Of a stretch of DNA of 64,000 nt, positions 24,877 through 32,521 are shown in pieces. The DNA is taken from NCBI RefSeq assembly GCF_040253615.1, contig NZ_JBEJGY010000004.1, forward strand, positions 3,224,001 through 3,288,000, given 5' to 3'. The stretch's first letter is position 1, and each line of letters begins with the position of its first letter. Below the pieces are notes generated by a model. That model ran no database searches. It worked only from the letters and a program-made list of their open reading frames with translations, and was not told where the DNA came from. Origin of the DNA: Streptomyces sp. Edi4 (GTDB lineage Bacteria > Actinomycetota > Actinomycetes > Streptomycetales > Streptomycetaceae). Position numbers and translations under genes: made by a program.

Positions 24877-25010
24877 GGCGTGCGGGCCCCTTCGGCGTGC
24901 GGGGCCCTTCGGCGTGCGGGGCCCTTCGGCGTGCGGCGCTCTTCGGCGTGCGGGCCCCTTCGGCGTGCGGGCCCCTTCGGCGTGCGGGGCCCTTCGGCGT
25001 GCGGGGCCTG
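24871..25010. repeat. 17-bp tandem repeat, eight copies
   Basis: The block TTCGGCGTGCGG recurs at 24874, 24891, 24908, 24925, 24942, 24959, 24976 and 24993, exactly 17 bp apart each time, with unit CCCTTCGGCGTGCGGGG and a few variants (one GCGCT in the fourth spacer). It grows out of the right arm of the terminator hairpin and ends 30 bp before the stop of the convergent methyltransferase gene. Confidence 0.97.
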
Positions 25011-25042
25011 GCCGGTTCCCGCTCGCCGCCCCGCGCCCCGCC

Positions 25043-26335
25043 TCAGTTCCAGGTGCGCGCCCGCAGCGGCATCCCCGACGCCCCGCCCACCGGCGTCTTC
25101 ACCGCGAGGATCTGGTTGACCCCGATCCGGTTGCGCTCGAAGGAGATCGCGGAGGCCGCCATGTAGAGCCGCCAGATCCGGGCCCGCTCGGGGCTGGTGT
25201 ACCGCGTGGCGCGCGCCCAGTCCGACTCCAGGTTCGCCACCCACTGACGCAGCGTCAGCGCGTAGTGCTCCCGGATGGGTTCCACGTCGCGCGCCTCGAA
25301 CCCGGCTTCCTCCAGGGCTGCCAGGGTGCGCCCGAGCGGTGCGAGCTCACCGTCGGGGAAGACGTACGCGTCGATGAACTCATCGACGTGGTACGCCGAT
25401 TCGTTCCGCTCGGGGCGCCGGGCGATCTGGTGGTTCAGGAGCCGGCCGCCGTCCCTGAGCAGCCCGTGGAGGATGTCGGCGTACTGCGCGTACCGCACCG
25501 AGCCGACGTGCTCGGCCATGCCGATCGAGGAGATCGCGTCGAACGGGCCGTCCTTGACGTCCCGGTAGTCCTGGACGCGGATCTCTATGCGGTCGGTCAG
25601 CCCCTCCTCCGCGATCCGTTTGCGGGCGTAGGCGGCCTGTTCGCGCGAGAGCGTGATGCCTACGACGTGGGCGCCGTACTCGCGGGCGGCGTGGATGGCC
25701 ATCGAGCCCCAGCCGCAGCCGACATCGAGCAGCCGGTCGCCCTCCTTGAGGGCCAACTTGCGGCAGACCAGGTCGAGTTTGTCGCGCTGGGCCTCGGCCA
25801 GCGTCGCGTCGGGGCTGGGCCAGTACGCGCACGAGTAGACCATCGAGGGGCCGAGCACCAGCTCGTAGAAGTCGTTGCCGACGTCGTAGTGGTGGCTGAT
25901 GGCCTCCTTGTCGCGGTGCTTGGTGTGCAGGCGGCCGGTGCGGCGGCGCATCTCCTCGGCGGGCGGGGCCGGCGGCGGCAGGACGCCGCCCATCTTCAGG
26001 AGCGTCCTGGCGGCGGCCCGCAGTCTCGGGTCGCGCACCGGGTGGACGCTCGCGCCTGTCTCCTCGTCCCGCTCCCAGATCAGCCCCGCCAGCCGGTCCA
26101 GCAGCGCGTACAGATCGCCCTCGACATCGAGCTCCCCGGCCACCCAGGCGCGGGCCAGGCCGAGTTCGCCCGGCTTCCACAGGAGCCGGCGCAGGGCGCG
26201 CCGGTGGCGTACGACGAGAACCGGCGCGTCCGGCGGACCCGCTTCGCTGCCGTCCCAGGCCCGGATCCGTACCGGAAGGGGCTCCCCCAGCAATTCCTCG
26301 GCTAGAGCGGTCAGCCGCAGCGCCGCGTCGGCCAT
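25043..26335 (-). CDS. Cyclopropane-fatty-acyl-phospholipid synthase-family methyltransferase
   Basis: The 430-residue protein has an N-terminal non-catalytic domain (about 1-125) and a C-terminal SAM-dependent domain with motif I LLDVGCGWG at 202-210. The preceding AISHHYDVGNDFYELVLG (146-163) and the later SSIGMAEHVG are signatures of the CFA synthase/mycolic acid cyclopropane synthase family, which adds methylene or methyl groups to double bonds of membrane lipids. The ATG at 26335 follows GGAGG by eight bases. It is monocistronic and probably membrane-peripheral. Whether it makes cyclopropane or methyl-branched (10-methyl) fatty acids cannot be told; the usual partner oxidoreductase for 10-methyl lipids is not adjacent. 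Confidence 0.88.
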   Translation of the reverse strand: MADAALRLTALAEELLGEPLPVRIRAWDGSEAGPPDAPVLVVRHRRALRRLLWKPGELGLARAWVAGELDVEGDLYALLDRLAGLIWERDEETGASVHPVRDPRLRAAARTLLKMGGVLPPPAPPAEEMRRRTGRLHTKHRDKEAISHHYDVGNDFYELVLGPSMVYSCAYWPSPDATLAEAQRDKLDLVCRKLALKEGDRLLDVGCGWGSMAIHAAREYGAHVVGITLSREQAAYARKRIAEEGLTDRIEIRVQDYRDVKDGPFDAISSIGMAEHVGSVRYAQYADILHGLLRDGGRLLNHQIARRPERNESAYHVDEFIDAYVFPDGELAPLGRTLAALEEAGFEARDVEPIREHYALTLRQWVANLESDWARATRYTSPERARIWRLYMAASAISFERNRIGVNQILAVKTPVGGASGMPLRARTWN

Positions 26336-26522
26336 CGTGCGCACCTCCGTGCCTCGCAGAAATGTCTCAGCACCCCGCTCAACACTGCCCGGGTGCCAGG
26401 CAATCCCGCTACGGCGCGTGGAGGCGCCAGGATGTCTGTATACACCATCTTTCTGGCCGGAAACCGGCCCCGGGGCGCGCGGGCGCCAGGCCCATCCGTA
26501 CCCGCCCCGCTGCCCGGATACG

Positions 26523-26566
26523 CCGAAGGGGCCGCCCGCACCACGGATGGCGGACGACCCCTTCGG
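26523..26566 (-). terminator. Hairpin terminator after ndh
   Basis: CCGAAGGGG (26523-26531) pairs with CCCCTTCGG (26558-26566), with partly paired inner arms. It begins 18 bp after the ndh stop codon on the minus strand. Confidence 0.75.
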
Positions 26567-26583
26567 GAGAGAAGCGGACGGTG

Positions 26584-27993
26584 CTAGGAGGCCTTGGCCT
26601 TCGCCCCGGCCTCGGCGGGCTTGGCCTCAGCGGGCTTGGCCTCGGCGGCGGGAGCCGGGGCGGGCTTGGCCGCCTCGTAGAACTCCTCGCGCGGGGTCTC
26701 CATCGCGCCGAGGGAGACGACCTCGCGCTTGAGGAACATGCCGAGGGTCCAGTCGGCCAGGACGCGGATCTTGCGGTTGAACGTCGGCACGGCCATGCCG
26801 TGGTAGCCACGGTGCATGTACCAGGCGAGACGGCCCTTGAGCTTGATCTTCATCTTGCCCATGACGATCATCGCGACGCCCTTGTGGAGGCCGAGACCGG
26901 CCACCGCGCCCTTGTTGGCGTGGGCGTACTCCTTCTGCGGGAAGCCCCGCATGCCGGAGACCACGTTGTCGCCGAGGACCTTGGCCTGGCGCAGCGCGTG
27001 CTGGGCGTTCGGCGGGCACCAGGCGTTCTCGACGCCGGCCTTGCGGGCGGCGAGGTCGGGAACCTGGGCGTTGTCGCCGGCGGCCCAGATGTAGTCGGTG
27101 CCGGTGACCTGGAGGGTCGGCTGGGCGTCCACGTGACCGCGCGGGCCGAGCGGGAGGCCGAAGCGGGAGAGCGCCGGGTTGGGCTTGACGCCGGCGGTCC
27201 ACACGATCGTGTTGGAGTCGACCTCGAGGCCGTTCTTCAGCACGACGTGGCCATCCACGCAGGAGTCCATGGAGGTCGAGAGGTAGATCTCCACCCCGCG
27301 GCCCTCAAGGTGCTCCTTGCCCCAGCGGCCCAGCTCCGGGCCGACCTCGGGAAGGATCTTGTCGGCGGCGTCGACGAGGATGAAACGCATGTCCTCGCGC
27401 TTGACGTTGGTGTAGTACTTGGCCGCGTCGCGGGCCATGTCCTCCACCTCGCCGATGGTCTCCGCGCCGGCGAAGCCGCCGCCCACGAAGACGAAGGTGA
27501 GCGCCTTGCGGCGGACGTCCTCGTCCGTGGTGGAGTCGGCCTTGTCCAGCTGCTCCAGGACGTGGTTGCGCAGGCCGATGGCCTCCTCCACACCCTTCAT
27601 GCCGATGCCCTGCTCGGCCAGGCCGGGGATCGGGAAGGTGCGCGAGACCGCACCCATCGCGATGACCAGGTAGTCGAAGGGCAGCTCATAGGCCTCGCCG
27701 ACGAGCGGCGCGACCGTGGCGACCTTGCGGTCCTGGTCGATGCTGGTGACCCGGCCGGTGAGCACCTCGGCTCCACGCACGACGCGTCGCAGCGGGACGA
27801 CGACGTGGCGCGGCGAGATGCTGCCTGCGGCGGCTTCGGGGAGGAAGGGCTGGTACGTCATGTACGAGCGCGGGTCGACGACCGTGACGGTCGCTTCCGC
27901 GTAGCGCATCTTCTTGAGAATGCGCCGCGCTGCGTACAAGCCTACGTACCCGCCACCTACTACGAGGATCCTGGGACGCTCCGTGGTGCTCAT
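26584..27993 (-). CDS. ndh: Type II NADH dehydrogenase (NDH-2)
   Basis: The 469-residue FAD enzyme transfers electrons from NADH to menaquinone without proton pumping, at the inner face of the membrane. The FAD-binding GGGYVGLYAAR lies at residues 13-23, the NADH-binding FVFVGGGFAGAETIG near 160, and the second FAD motif IWAAGDNAQVPD near 305. C-terminal basic, amphipathic stretches (about 375-425) fit membrane association. The last 35 residues are an Ala/Pro/Lys/Glu repeat (AEAKPAEAKPAEA) beyond the family core. The ATG at 27993 gives a normal N-terminus (TTERPRILVVGGG) but lacks a strong Shine-Dalgarno site. Rex-like sites upstream point to control by the NADH/NAD+ ratio. Confidence 0.93.
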   Translation of the reverse strand: MSTTERPRILVVGGGYVGLYAARRILKKMRYAEATVTVVDPRSYMTYQPFLPEAAAGSISPRHVVVPLRRVVRGAEVLTGRVTSIDQDRKVATVAPLVGEAYELPFDYLVIAMGAVSRTFPIPGLAEQGIGMKGVEEAIGLRNHVLEQLDKADSTTDEDVRRKALTFVFVGGGFAGAETIGEVEDMARDAAKYYTNVKREDMRFILVDAADKILPEVGPELGRWGKEHLEGRGVEIYLSTSMDSCVDGHVVLKNGLEVDSNTIVWTAGVKPNPALSRFGLPLGPRGHVDAQPTLQVTGTDYIWAAGDNAQVPDLAARKAGVENAWCPPNAQHALRQAKVLGDNVVSGMRGFPQKEYAHANKGAVAGLGLHKGVAMIVMGKMKIKLKGRLAWYMHRGYHGMAVPTFNRKIRVLADWTLGMFLKREVVSLGAMETPREEFYEAAKPAPAPAAEAKPAEAKPAEAGAKAKAS

Positions 27994-28027
27994 GCCATCG
28001 AGTATCCACCTGACGGAGTACCCCCGC

Positions 28028-28045
28028 TCGTGCGCCCCTTCACAA
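28028..28045. promoter_or_regulatory. Weak Rex-like half-site close to ndh
   Basis: One half (TTCACAA, 28039-28045) is a perfect Rex half-operator; the other half (TCGTGCG) matches the TTGTGAA consensus at four of seven positions. It ends about 35 bp before the ndh start. Confidence 0.35.
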
Positions 28046-28300
28046 GGTTCGCAGGTGGCTCTGCTACACTGCGCGGCCCACGTGAGCGAGGTCATGGTGG
28101 CACGGGGGAACCATGAGGGCGAGGGGAACGTTGTTCACCCCTCCTGAACTGGCCTCCCCCGCCCGGCGCACGGTGGACCACTGCCGTAGGAAACGCAGGC
28201 GCGACGCACGAAGCACCGTGGGGAATGCCCCCGCGAGGGGCCCTCGGACCTCGGAAAGCGGCCCTGGAACCAGAAACCTCGGCTCGCGGACCGCTTTCTC

Positions 28301-28318
28301 TTGTGAAGAACTTCACGA
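28301..28318. promoter_or_regulatory. Rex operator upstream of ndh
   Basis: TTGTGAAGAACTTCACGA matches the Rex consensus TTGTGAA-N4-TTCACAA at 13 of 14 fixed positions. Rex is the actinobacterial redox repressor that senses NADH/NAD+ and controls respiratory genes. It lies 308 bp upstream of the ndh start, with no other gene in between. Confidence 0.75.
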
Positions 28319-28512
28319 ACTTTCTTCGGTGACCCGTCCGAGGGGCCGCCCCGGGGTCGCGATCAGGCTGCGGACCAAGCGATTCCGTCCAGAATGTCCG
28401 CCGAACAGCGGCCGCCGGCGGCACCGTCCGCCCGCTCGCACGCCCCGATACGCGGACCGTTACCCGCGAGCGAAAGACACCGCCCGACGACCCCTCCCTC
28501 GGTCGGAGGCAC

Positions 28513-28551
28513 GATGCCCCTGCTCCGGCATCGCACCGGAGCAGGGGCATC
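28513..28551 (-). terminator. Perfect 16-bp hairpin terminator of the XRE/small-protein operon
   Basis: GATGCCCCTGCTCCGG (28513-28528) pairs perfectly with CCGGAGCAGGGGCATC (28536-28551) around a 7-base loop, 9 bp past the stop of the small gene at 28561. Confidence 0.88.
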
Positions 28552-28560
28552 CCGCCTCTG

Positions 28561-28944
28561 TCAGTTCAAAGACTCGGCGATCGCTTCGAAGACATCAGCA
28601 TCGGTCTCCTGCTGCCACTCGGGCAGCTCCGACCAGTCCGCCACGTACCCGGGCTTCGGGTCCTCGAAGTGCTTGTACATCTGTGCCGTCCAGCACAGCG
28701 CCACGAAACGGCTCTTCTGCGCCCGTCCCAGCCGCGAGGCGTGGCCGCCGCTCAGGTCCAGGAACTGCCGTACCTGCTGGTACACCGCCTCTGCGGCCTG
28801 CCGCTCCCAATCAGGCGTGTCTTCCCAGGGCGTTACGTATCCAGCTTTCGGCTCACCTGGGAAGTGCTTGCGCACGCCAGCGATCCACGCTTCCCGGAAC
28901 AGCTGAGCGCCGTCGGTCTGCGACACGGCATCCCCTCTCGTCAC
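28561..28944 (-). CDS. Small protein with internal tandem duplication, coupled to an XRE regulator
   Basis: I do not recognise this 127-residue protein. It consists of two related halves: LFREAWIAGVRKHFPGEP, then GYVTPWEDTPDWERQ (about 15-50), and FVALCWTAQMYKHFEDP, then GYVADWSELPEWQQE (about 77-115). Shared positions are W-x(5)-KHF, P-x-GYV, W and P-x-W. It has no membrane segment or signal. Its GTG start overlaps the TGA of the XRE gene (GTGA), so the two are translated together. In Streptomyces, XRE regulators of this type (WhiJ-like) are commonly followed by a small DUF397 protein; this unrelated small protein occupies that place and may be its partner or antagonist. Confidence 0.8.
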   Translation of the reverse strand: MTRGDAVSQTDGAQLFREAWIAGVRKHFPGEPKAGYVTPWEDTPDWERQAAEAVYQQVRQFLDLSGGHASRLGRAQKSRFVALCWTAQMYKHFEDPKPGYVADWSELPEWQQETDADVFEAIAESLN

Positions 28945-30209
28945 GTCGTGCTCAGTGCGGCGATGTCGACGCCCAACTCGGCAACGCGGTGATCCTTGGC
29001 AAGGGCGCCGATCTCAACCTGTAGCCCCCGGAGTCTACGGGCGACGTATCCGGACGAAGACTCTCGCGCGAGCCGAACAGCCTCGCCTCCATACGCGACC
29101 ACCTGCTCAGGATCGTGGCGCCTGGCGCCGATCGCGGCGAGATCGGCCAGTACCGCGCCTCGTCGCCGAAGCGACTGGCCCTGCGCCAAAGCTCCTTCTC
29201 GCAACGCGCTCAGCAGGGCTGCCTCCGCGAGGTCCAGCCGTCCAAGCCGGACGTACCGCGCCCCACGTTCCTCGGCCAACCGCGAACCGTCGAACCGCAG
29301 CCACCCCGCGTTGTGACCGTGGTCATCGAGATCCAACACCTTCTCCGCCTCGGCGAGCGCGCGTTCACAGGCACGCAAATCCCCCAGCCCCGCGTAGGCC
29401 TCGGCCTCCACCGAGGCCACCCATTGACGCGTCGACAATGAACTGTCTCCACGCATGGCCAGTTGCCCTGCGGCATGCAGAAGACCGGTGGCCTCGCCAT
29501 AGCCCCCGCCGGCCATCTCGACGTAGGCATGACGCACCAGTGCACAAGCCCAGAGGTCGAAGGCCGCCGACTCCTTGCTCGCCGAGGCCGCCAGCGAATA
29601 GGACGCCGCAGCGTCAGTGTGGCGGTTCGCGTTAAAGGCCAGCTCACCAGCAAGTTGAAACAGGTCGCCGGCCGCCACACACAGCTGATCTGTCGCTCCG
29701 GACCGGCTCGCCAGGCACGCAGTCAGCGATGACAGCTGTTCACGCACCATCGGGTGAACAGCCGCTTTGCTTCGTGCCAGTTGATAAACCCGCCACAGGT
29801 GCTCGTTCATACGCAGGAGGGCGGACGGATCACCCCGTGAGGCCCCTTGCACCAACGCCTCAGCTTCCTCGGTCGGCAGGGCTGCGAGAGCGCCAGTGAC
29901 AACTATGGTGCGCAAGAAATCACGCCGGATCATGTCGTCGTCATCCCCCGAACGGTGGGCGTCACACGACGACGGTCTCACAGAGTCCGCAGGGGGCTCC
30001 GACGGCTTCGACAGCAGGGAGTCGAGCGTCGTGAGGTCGATTCCCAGCACCCTTGCCAACTTCCGGCGCAAGGACGGCTGAATCTCGACCGCTCCTCTCT
30101 CCCACCGGCCAACAGTCGTGCGGTCGACGCCGAGTTCCACAGCCAAGGACTCCTGACTGAAACCCAGGACCCTACGACGCCTCGCGAGGCTCACTTCGCC
30201 ATCCTTCAC
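28941..30209 (-). CDS. XRE-family regulator with TPR-like C-terminal domain
   Basis: The 422-residue protein starts with a helix-turn-helix of the XRE family (residues 5-62; LARRRRVLGFSQESLAVELG, then VDRTTVGRWERG). A linker with an Asp run (DDDD) leads to RRDFLRTIVVTGALAALP at about 94-111, which resembles a twin-arginine signal in the middle of the protein. Residues 115-420 are helical repeats of TPR type (for example HTDAAASYSLAASASKESAAF). It probably binds DNA and is controlled by a ligand or protein through the repeats. It is coupled to the small gene at 28561 and diverges from an RsbW-like ATPase gene. Coding GC is slightly lower than in neighbours. Confidence 0.88.
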   Translation of the reverse strand: MKDGEVSLARRRRVLGFSQESLAVELGVDRTTVGRWERGAVEIQPSLRRKLARVLGIDLTTLDSLLSKPSEPPADSVRPSSCDAHRSGDDDDMIRRDFLRTIVVTGALAALPTEEAEALVQGASRGDPSALLRMNEHLWRVYQLARSKAAVHPMVREQLSSLTACLASRSGATDQLCVAAGDLFQLAGELAFNANRHTDAAASYSLAASASKESAAFDLWACALVRHAYVEMAGGGYGEATGLLHAAGQLAMRGDSSLSTRQWVASVEAEAYAGLGDLRACERALAEAEKVLDLDDHGHNAGWLRFDGSRLAEERGARYVRLGRLDLAEAALLSALREGALAQGQSLRRRGAVLADLAAIGARRHDPEQVVAYGGEAVRLARESSSGYVARRLRGLQVEIGALAKDHRVAELGVDIAALSTT

Positions 30210-30427
30210 GCGCCCACGAGCGCGACATCAGCGACGCACTCACGCACAGATCTGCATCAAGACTGCCTCATCCACGCCGTGGCCGCCCCCTGCTTCGGCG
30301 CGGTTCCCTTGAGTGCGTCGCCAAACCGCGCGACACCAGAGCCGACAGAGGTGCAGGGCATGACAAGGACGACCATCACACGGCCCCTGAGAGGTGGCTG
30401 GCCACGGCCGCCGGAAAGTAGCGCGGG

Positions 30428-30874
30428 GTGAGCCTTCCGGAACGACGAGAGGCCGGCCCGGACAACTGTGCGCCGCAACCGGGCGCGCCGCGGTCCCTGC
30501 TGTTGCCTGGCGAAGCCCGATCGGCGGCGTTGGCACGTGAATTCGTGCGGGCGCATGTCACCAACGGCCTCGCGGATGCCGGCGACGACCATGTAGCCGC
30601 AGCCGTTCTGATCACTTCCGAGTTGGTCACGAACGCGATCCGGTACGGCACCGAGCCCGGCGACATACTGCGGCTTGTCCTGGACGCCAACGACATCCGC
30701 ACGCGCGTCGAGGTCCACGACCCGGTACGCCGCCGCCCTCGTGTCCGCCCCGAGTCCGAGGCGCGTGACCGTGGGCGCGGCTTGATCATTCTCGACGCCC
30801 TGTGTCCAGGCGCCTGGGGCGTCACCGACATCCCGTTCGGCAAGTCCGTGTGGGCGGAGGTGGAGGCGAGATGA
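30428..30874 (+). CDS. RsbW-like ATP-binding protein (HATPase, anti-sigma-factor type)
   Basis: The 148-residue protein has the GHKL/HATPase_c_2 fold of small serine kinases and anti-sigma factors. Visible motifs are the N-box ITSELVTNAIRYG (about 61-73) and the G-boxes EVHDPVRRRP and DRGRGLIILDALC (about 98-127), ending with GKSVWAEVE. Many Streptomyces encode such proteins next to XRE regulators and small DUF397 proteins, where they modulate development or antibiotic production. Here it is divergent from an XRE gene at 218 bp distance, so it may be part of the same circuit. GTG start. A mini reading frame overlaps its stop codon. Confidence 0.85.
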   Translation: MSLPERREAGPDNCAPQPGAPRSLLLPGEARSAALAREFVRAHVTNGLADAGDDHVAAAVLITSELVTNAIRYGTEPGDILRLVLDANDIRTRVEVHDPVRRRPRVRPESEARDRGRGLIILDALCPGAWGVTDIPFGKSVWAEVEAR

Positions 30875-30915
30875 CCACAACGGCCACCGCCATCCCTCGC
30901 CGGGCCCGGGCTTGA
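30871..30915 (+). CDS. Possible 14-codon translationally coupled mini-ORF
   Basis: ATG at 30871 overlaps the TGA of the ATPase gene (ATGA), follows GGAGG at five bases, and runs 14 codons (MTTTATAIPRRARA) to a TGA at 30913. Both the overlap and the ribosome site look functional, but the peptide is too short to judge and may be the remnant of a lost downstream gene. Confidence 0.25.
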   Translation: MTTTATAIPRRARA

Positions 30916-30960
30916 TCACCGGCGACGCGGGCGCACACGGTCGCGGAACGGCATGAGAGA

Positions 30961-30994
30961 GGGCCGCCCCGGAGGCACAGTCCCGGAACGGCCC
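30961..30994. terminator. Interrupted hairpin between convergent genes
   Basis: GGGCCG (30961-30966) pairs with CGGCCC (30989-30994), and an inner CCGG pairs with CCGG, giving a bulged stem. It lies 87 bp past the ATPase stop and 15 bp past the ppx/gppA stop on the other strand, so it probably ends both. Confidence 0.55.
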
Positions 30995-31008
30995 CAGCCC
31001 TGCCCGCG

Positions 31009-31962
31009 TTACCGCAGTTCAGGCCGTGTTTTCTCTTTCTCGGTCTCTTCTGCCACTTTGTAGGCGATGCCATCCAGAATGTCGTGTTCGCTGACCACCA
31101 CTTCGCGGGCCCCGGTGCGCTCCATGATGGCGAGCAGGACCAGTGCTCCGGCGGCGATCACGTCCACGCGGCCGGGGTGCAGGACGGGGATGCGGGTGCG
31201 TTCCTCGTGGGTGGAGGCGAGCAGGCGCGCGGTGACGGCGGCGACGTCCTCGTAAGGGATACGTGAATGATGGATGGCGGCCGAGTCGTACGCGGTGAGG
31301 CCGAGCGCGATCGCGGCGACGGTGGTCACCGAGCCCGCCAGGCCGACCAGGGTGCGCCCGCCGGTCAGCGGCACGCTCTGTTCGGCCAGGTCCAGGGCCG
31401 CCTCGATGTCGGCGCGGATCGCGGCGATCTGCTCGGGGGTGGCGGGATCGCCCGGGTGGTGACGTTCCGTCATGCGTACGCAGCCGATGTCCACCGAGCG
31501 GGCGGCCTCGACGGCGGTGGAGCCGACCACGAACTCGGTGGAGCCGCCGCCGATGTCGACGACCAAGTACTCCCCCGCGCCGTCCAGTTCCTTGGTGGCG
31601 CCGGTGAAGGAGAACGCGGCCTCCTGGTCGCCGGAGATCACCTCGGGCTCCACGCCCAGGATGTCGAGGACCCCGCGCACGAAGTCGTCGCGGTTCTCCG
31701 CGTCGCGCGAGGCGGAGGTCGCCACGAAACGGACGCGCTCGGCGCCCAGTTCCTTGATGACCTCGGCGTACTGGCGGCACGCCGCGAACGTCCGCGCAAG
31801 GGCCTCGGGGGCCAGGCGCCCGGTGCGGTCCACGCCCTGGCCGAGCCGCACGATCGTCATGCGCCGGTCCAGGTCGGTGATCTCTCCGGTGGCCGGGTCC
31901 GCGTCCGCGACGAGCAGGCGGATCGAGTTCGTACCGCAGTCGATGGCGGCGACCCGGGTCAC
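31009..31962 (-). CDS. Ppx/GppA-family exopolyphosphatase/guanosine pentaphosphate phosphohydrolase
   Basis: The 317-residue protein is a short, two-lobed Ppx/GppA phosphatase of the ASKHA fold. It shows the N-terminal phosphate loop IDCGTNSIRLLVAD, the second loop VVDIGGGSTEFVVG near 140, and GLAGSVTTVAA near 213. Actinobacterial short forms act on polyphosphate or (p)ppGpp-type nucleotides; which one applies here cannot be told. The GTG start at 31962 overlaps the TGA of the DUF501 gene (GTGA). It is the last gene of an eno-ftsB-DUF501-ppx series on the minus strand, an order often conserved in actinobacteria. Confidence 0.92.
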   Translation of the reverse strand: MTRVAAIDCGTNSIRLLVADADPATGEITDLDRRMTIVRLGQGVDRTGRLAPEALARTFAACRQYAEVIKELGAERVRFVATSASRDAENRDDFVRGVLDILGVEPEVISGDQEAAFSFTGATKELDGAGEYLVVDIGGGSTEFVVGSTAVEAARSVDIGCVRMTERHHPGDPATPEQIAAIRADIEAALDLAEQSVPLTGGRTLVGLAGSVTTVAAIALGLTAYDSAAIHHSRIPYEDVAAVTARLLASTHEERTRIPVLHPGRVDVIAAGALVLLAIMERTGAREVVVSEHDILDGIAYKVAEETEKEKTRPELR

Positions 31963-32492
31963 TTCTCGTCCCCCTCGCCGCACGGCGTCACGCACGGGCC
32001 CTTGGACCACCACTGGGGCAGCAGCGCGATCGCCTCGTCGCCCAGCGGGTTCACACCGGGGCCGGCGGCCAGCGCGTGGCCCACCAGGACGTGCAGGCAC
32101 TTGACCCGGTCCGGCATGCCGCCCGCGCTCGGGAAGCCCTCAAGGACCTCGATGGCGTCGCGGCGCGCGATGTAGTCCTCGTGCGCGGCCCGGTAGGCCG
32201 CCGCGAGCTCGGGATCGCTCGCCAGACGCTCCGTCATCTCCTTCATGACGCCGTTGGCCTCAAGGGTGCCGATCGCGGAGGCCGCGCGCGGACAGGTGAG
32301 GTAGTACGTCGTCGGGAACGGCGTGCCGTCCTCCAGGCGCGGGGCCGTCTCGACGACGTCCGGGTTGCCGCAGGGGCAGCGGTGCGCGATCGCGCGCAGA
32401 CCGCGCGGCGGGCGGCCCAACTGCTCCTTGAAGGCGGCGATGTCCGCGTCGGTGGGCTCGGTGCGGTCGGTCTGGGGCGGGGGCGTTTCCAT
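31959..32492 (-). CDS. DUF501 domain-containing protein
   Basis: The 177-residue soluble protein matches DUF501: the segment QLGRPPRGLRAIAHRCPCGNP begins the domain, TYYLTCPRAASAIGTLEANG follows, and VKCLHVLVGHALAAGPGVNPLG comes near the end. Several cysteines (CPCG, YLTC, VKCLH) and histidines could bind metal, which I infer from their spacing. Function is unknown in the family. The ATG at 32492 was chosen because the reading frame upstream runs through the FtsB-like gene region. Its stop overlaps the start of ppx/gppA, and it lies 29 bp after the FtsB-like gene, so it is part of that operon. Confidence 0.88.
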   Translation of the reverse strand: METPPPQTDRTEPTDADIAAFKEQLGRPPRGLRAIAHRCPCGNPDVVETAPRLEDGTPFPTTYYLTCPRAASAIGTLEANGVMKEMTERLASDPELAAAYRAAHEDYIARRDAIEVLEGFPSAGGMPDRVKCLHVLVGHALAAGPGVNPLGDEAIALLPQWWSKGPCVTPCGEGDEK

Positions 32493-32521
32493 GCCTGGGT
32501 CTGTCTCTTCGCTAGCGGTGG

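Larger units (their letters stand above)
27994..28512. other. Intergenic region upstream of ndh
   Basis: About 520 bp hold no gene that I trust. A plus-strand frame from ATG 28113 is arginine-rich and looks random. The region carries two Rex-like sites (28028-28045 and 28301-28318). If the distal site marks the ndh promoter, the leader would be about 300 bases long. Confidence 0.5.

Noticed and set aside
24871..25010. 17-bp repeat array as a CRISPR
   Set aside because: Units are directly adjacent, with no unique spacers, and no cas genes are near.
28113..29024. Plus-strand frame of 303 codons upstream of ndh
   Set aside because: Arginine-rich random-looking product that runs through a perfect terminator and into the opposite XRE operon.
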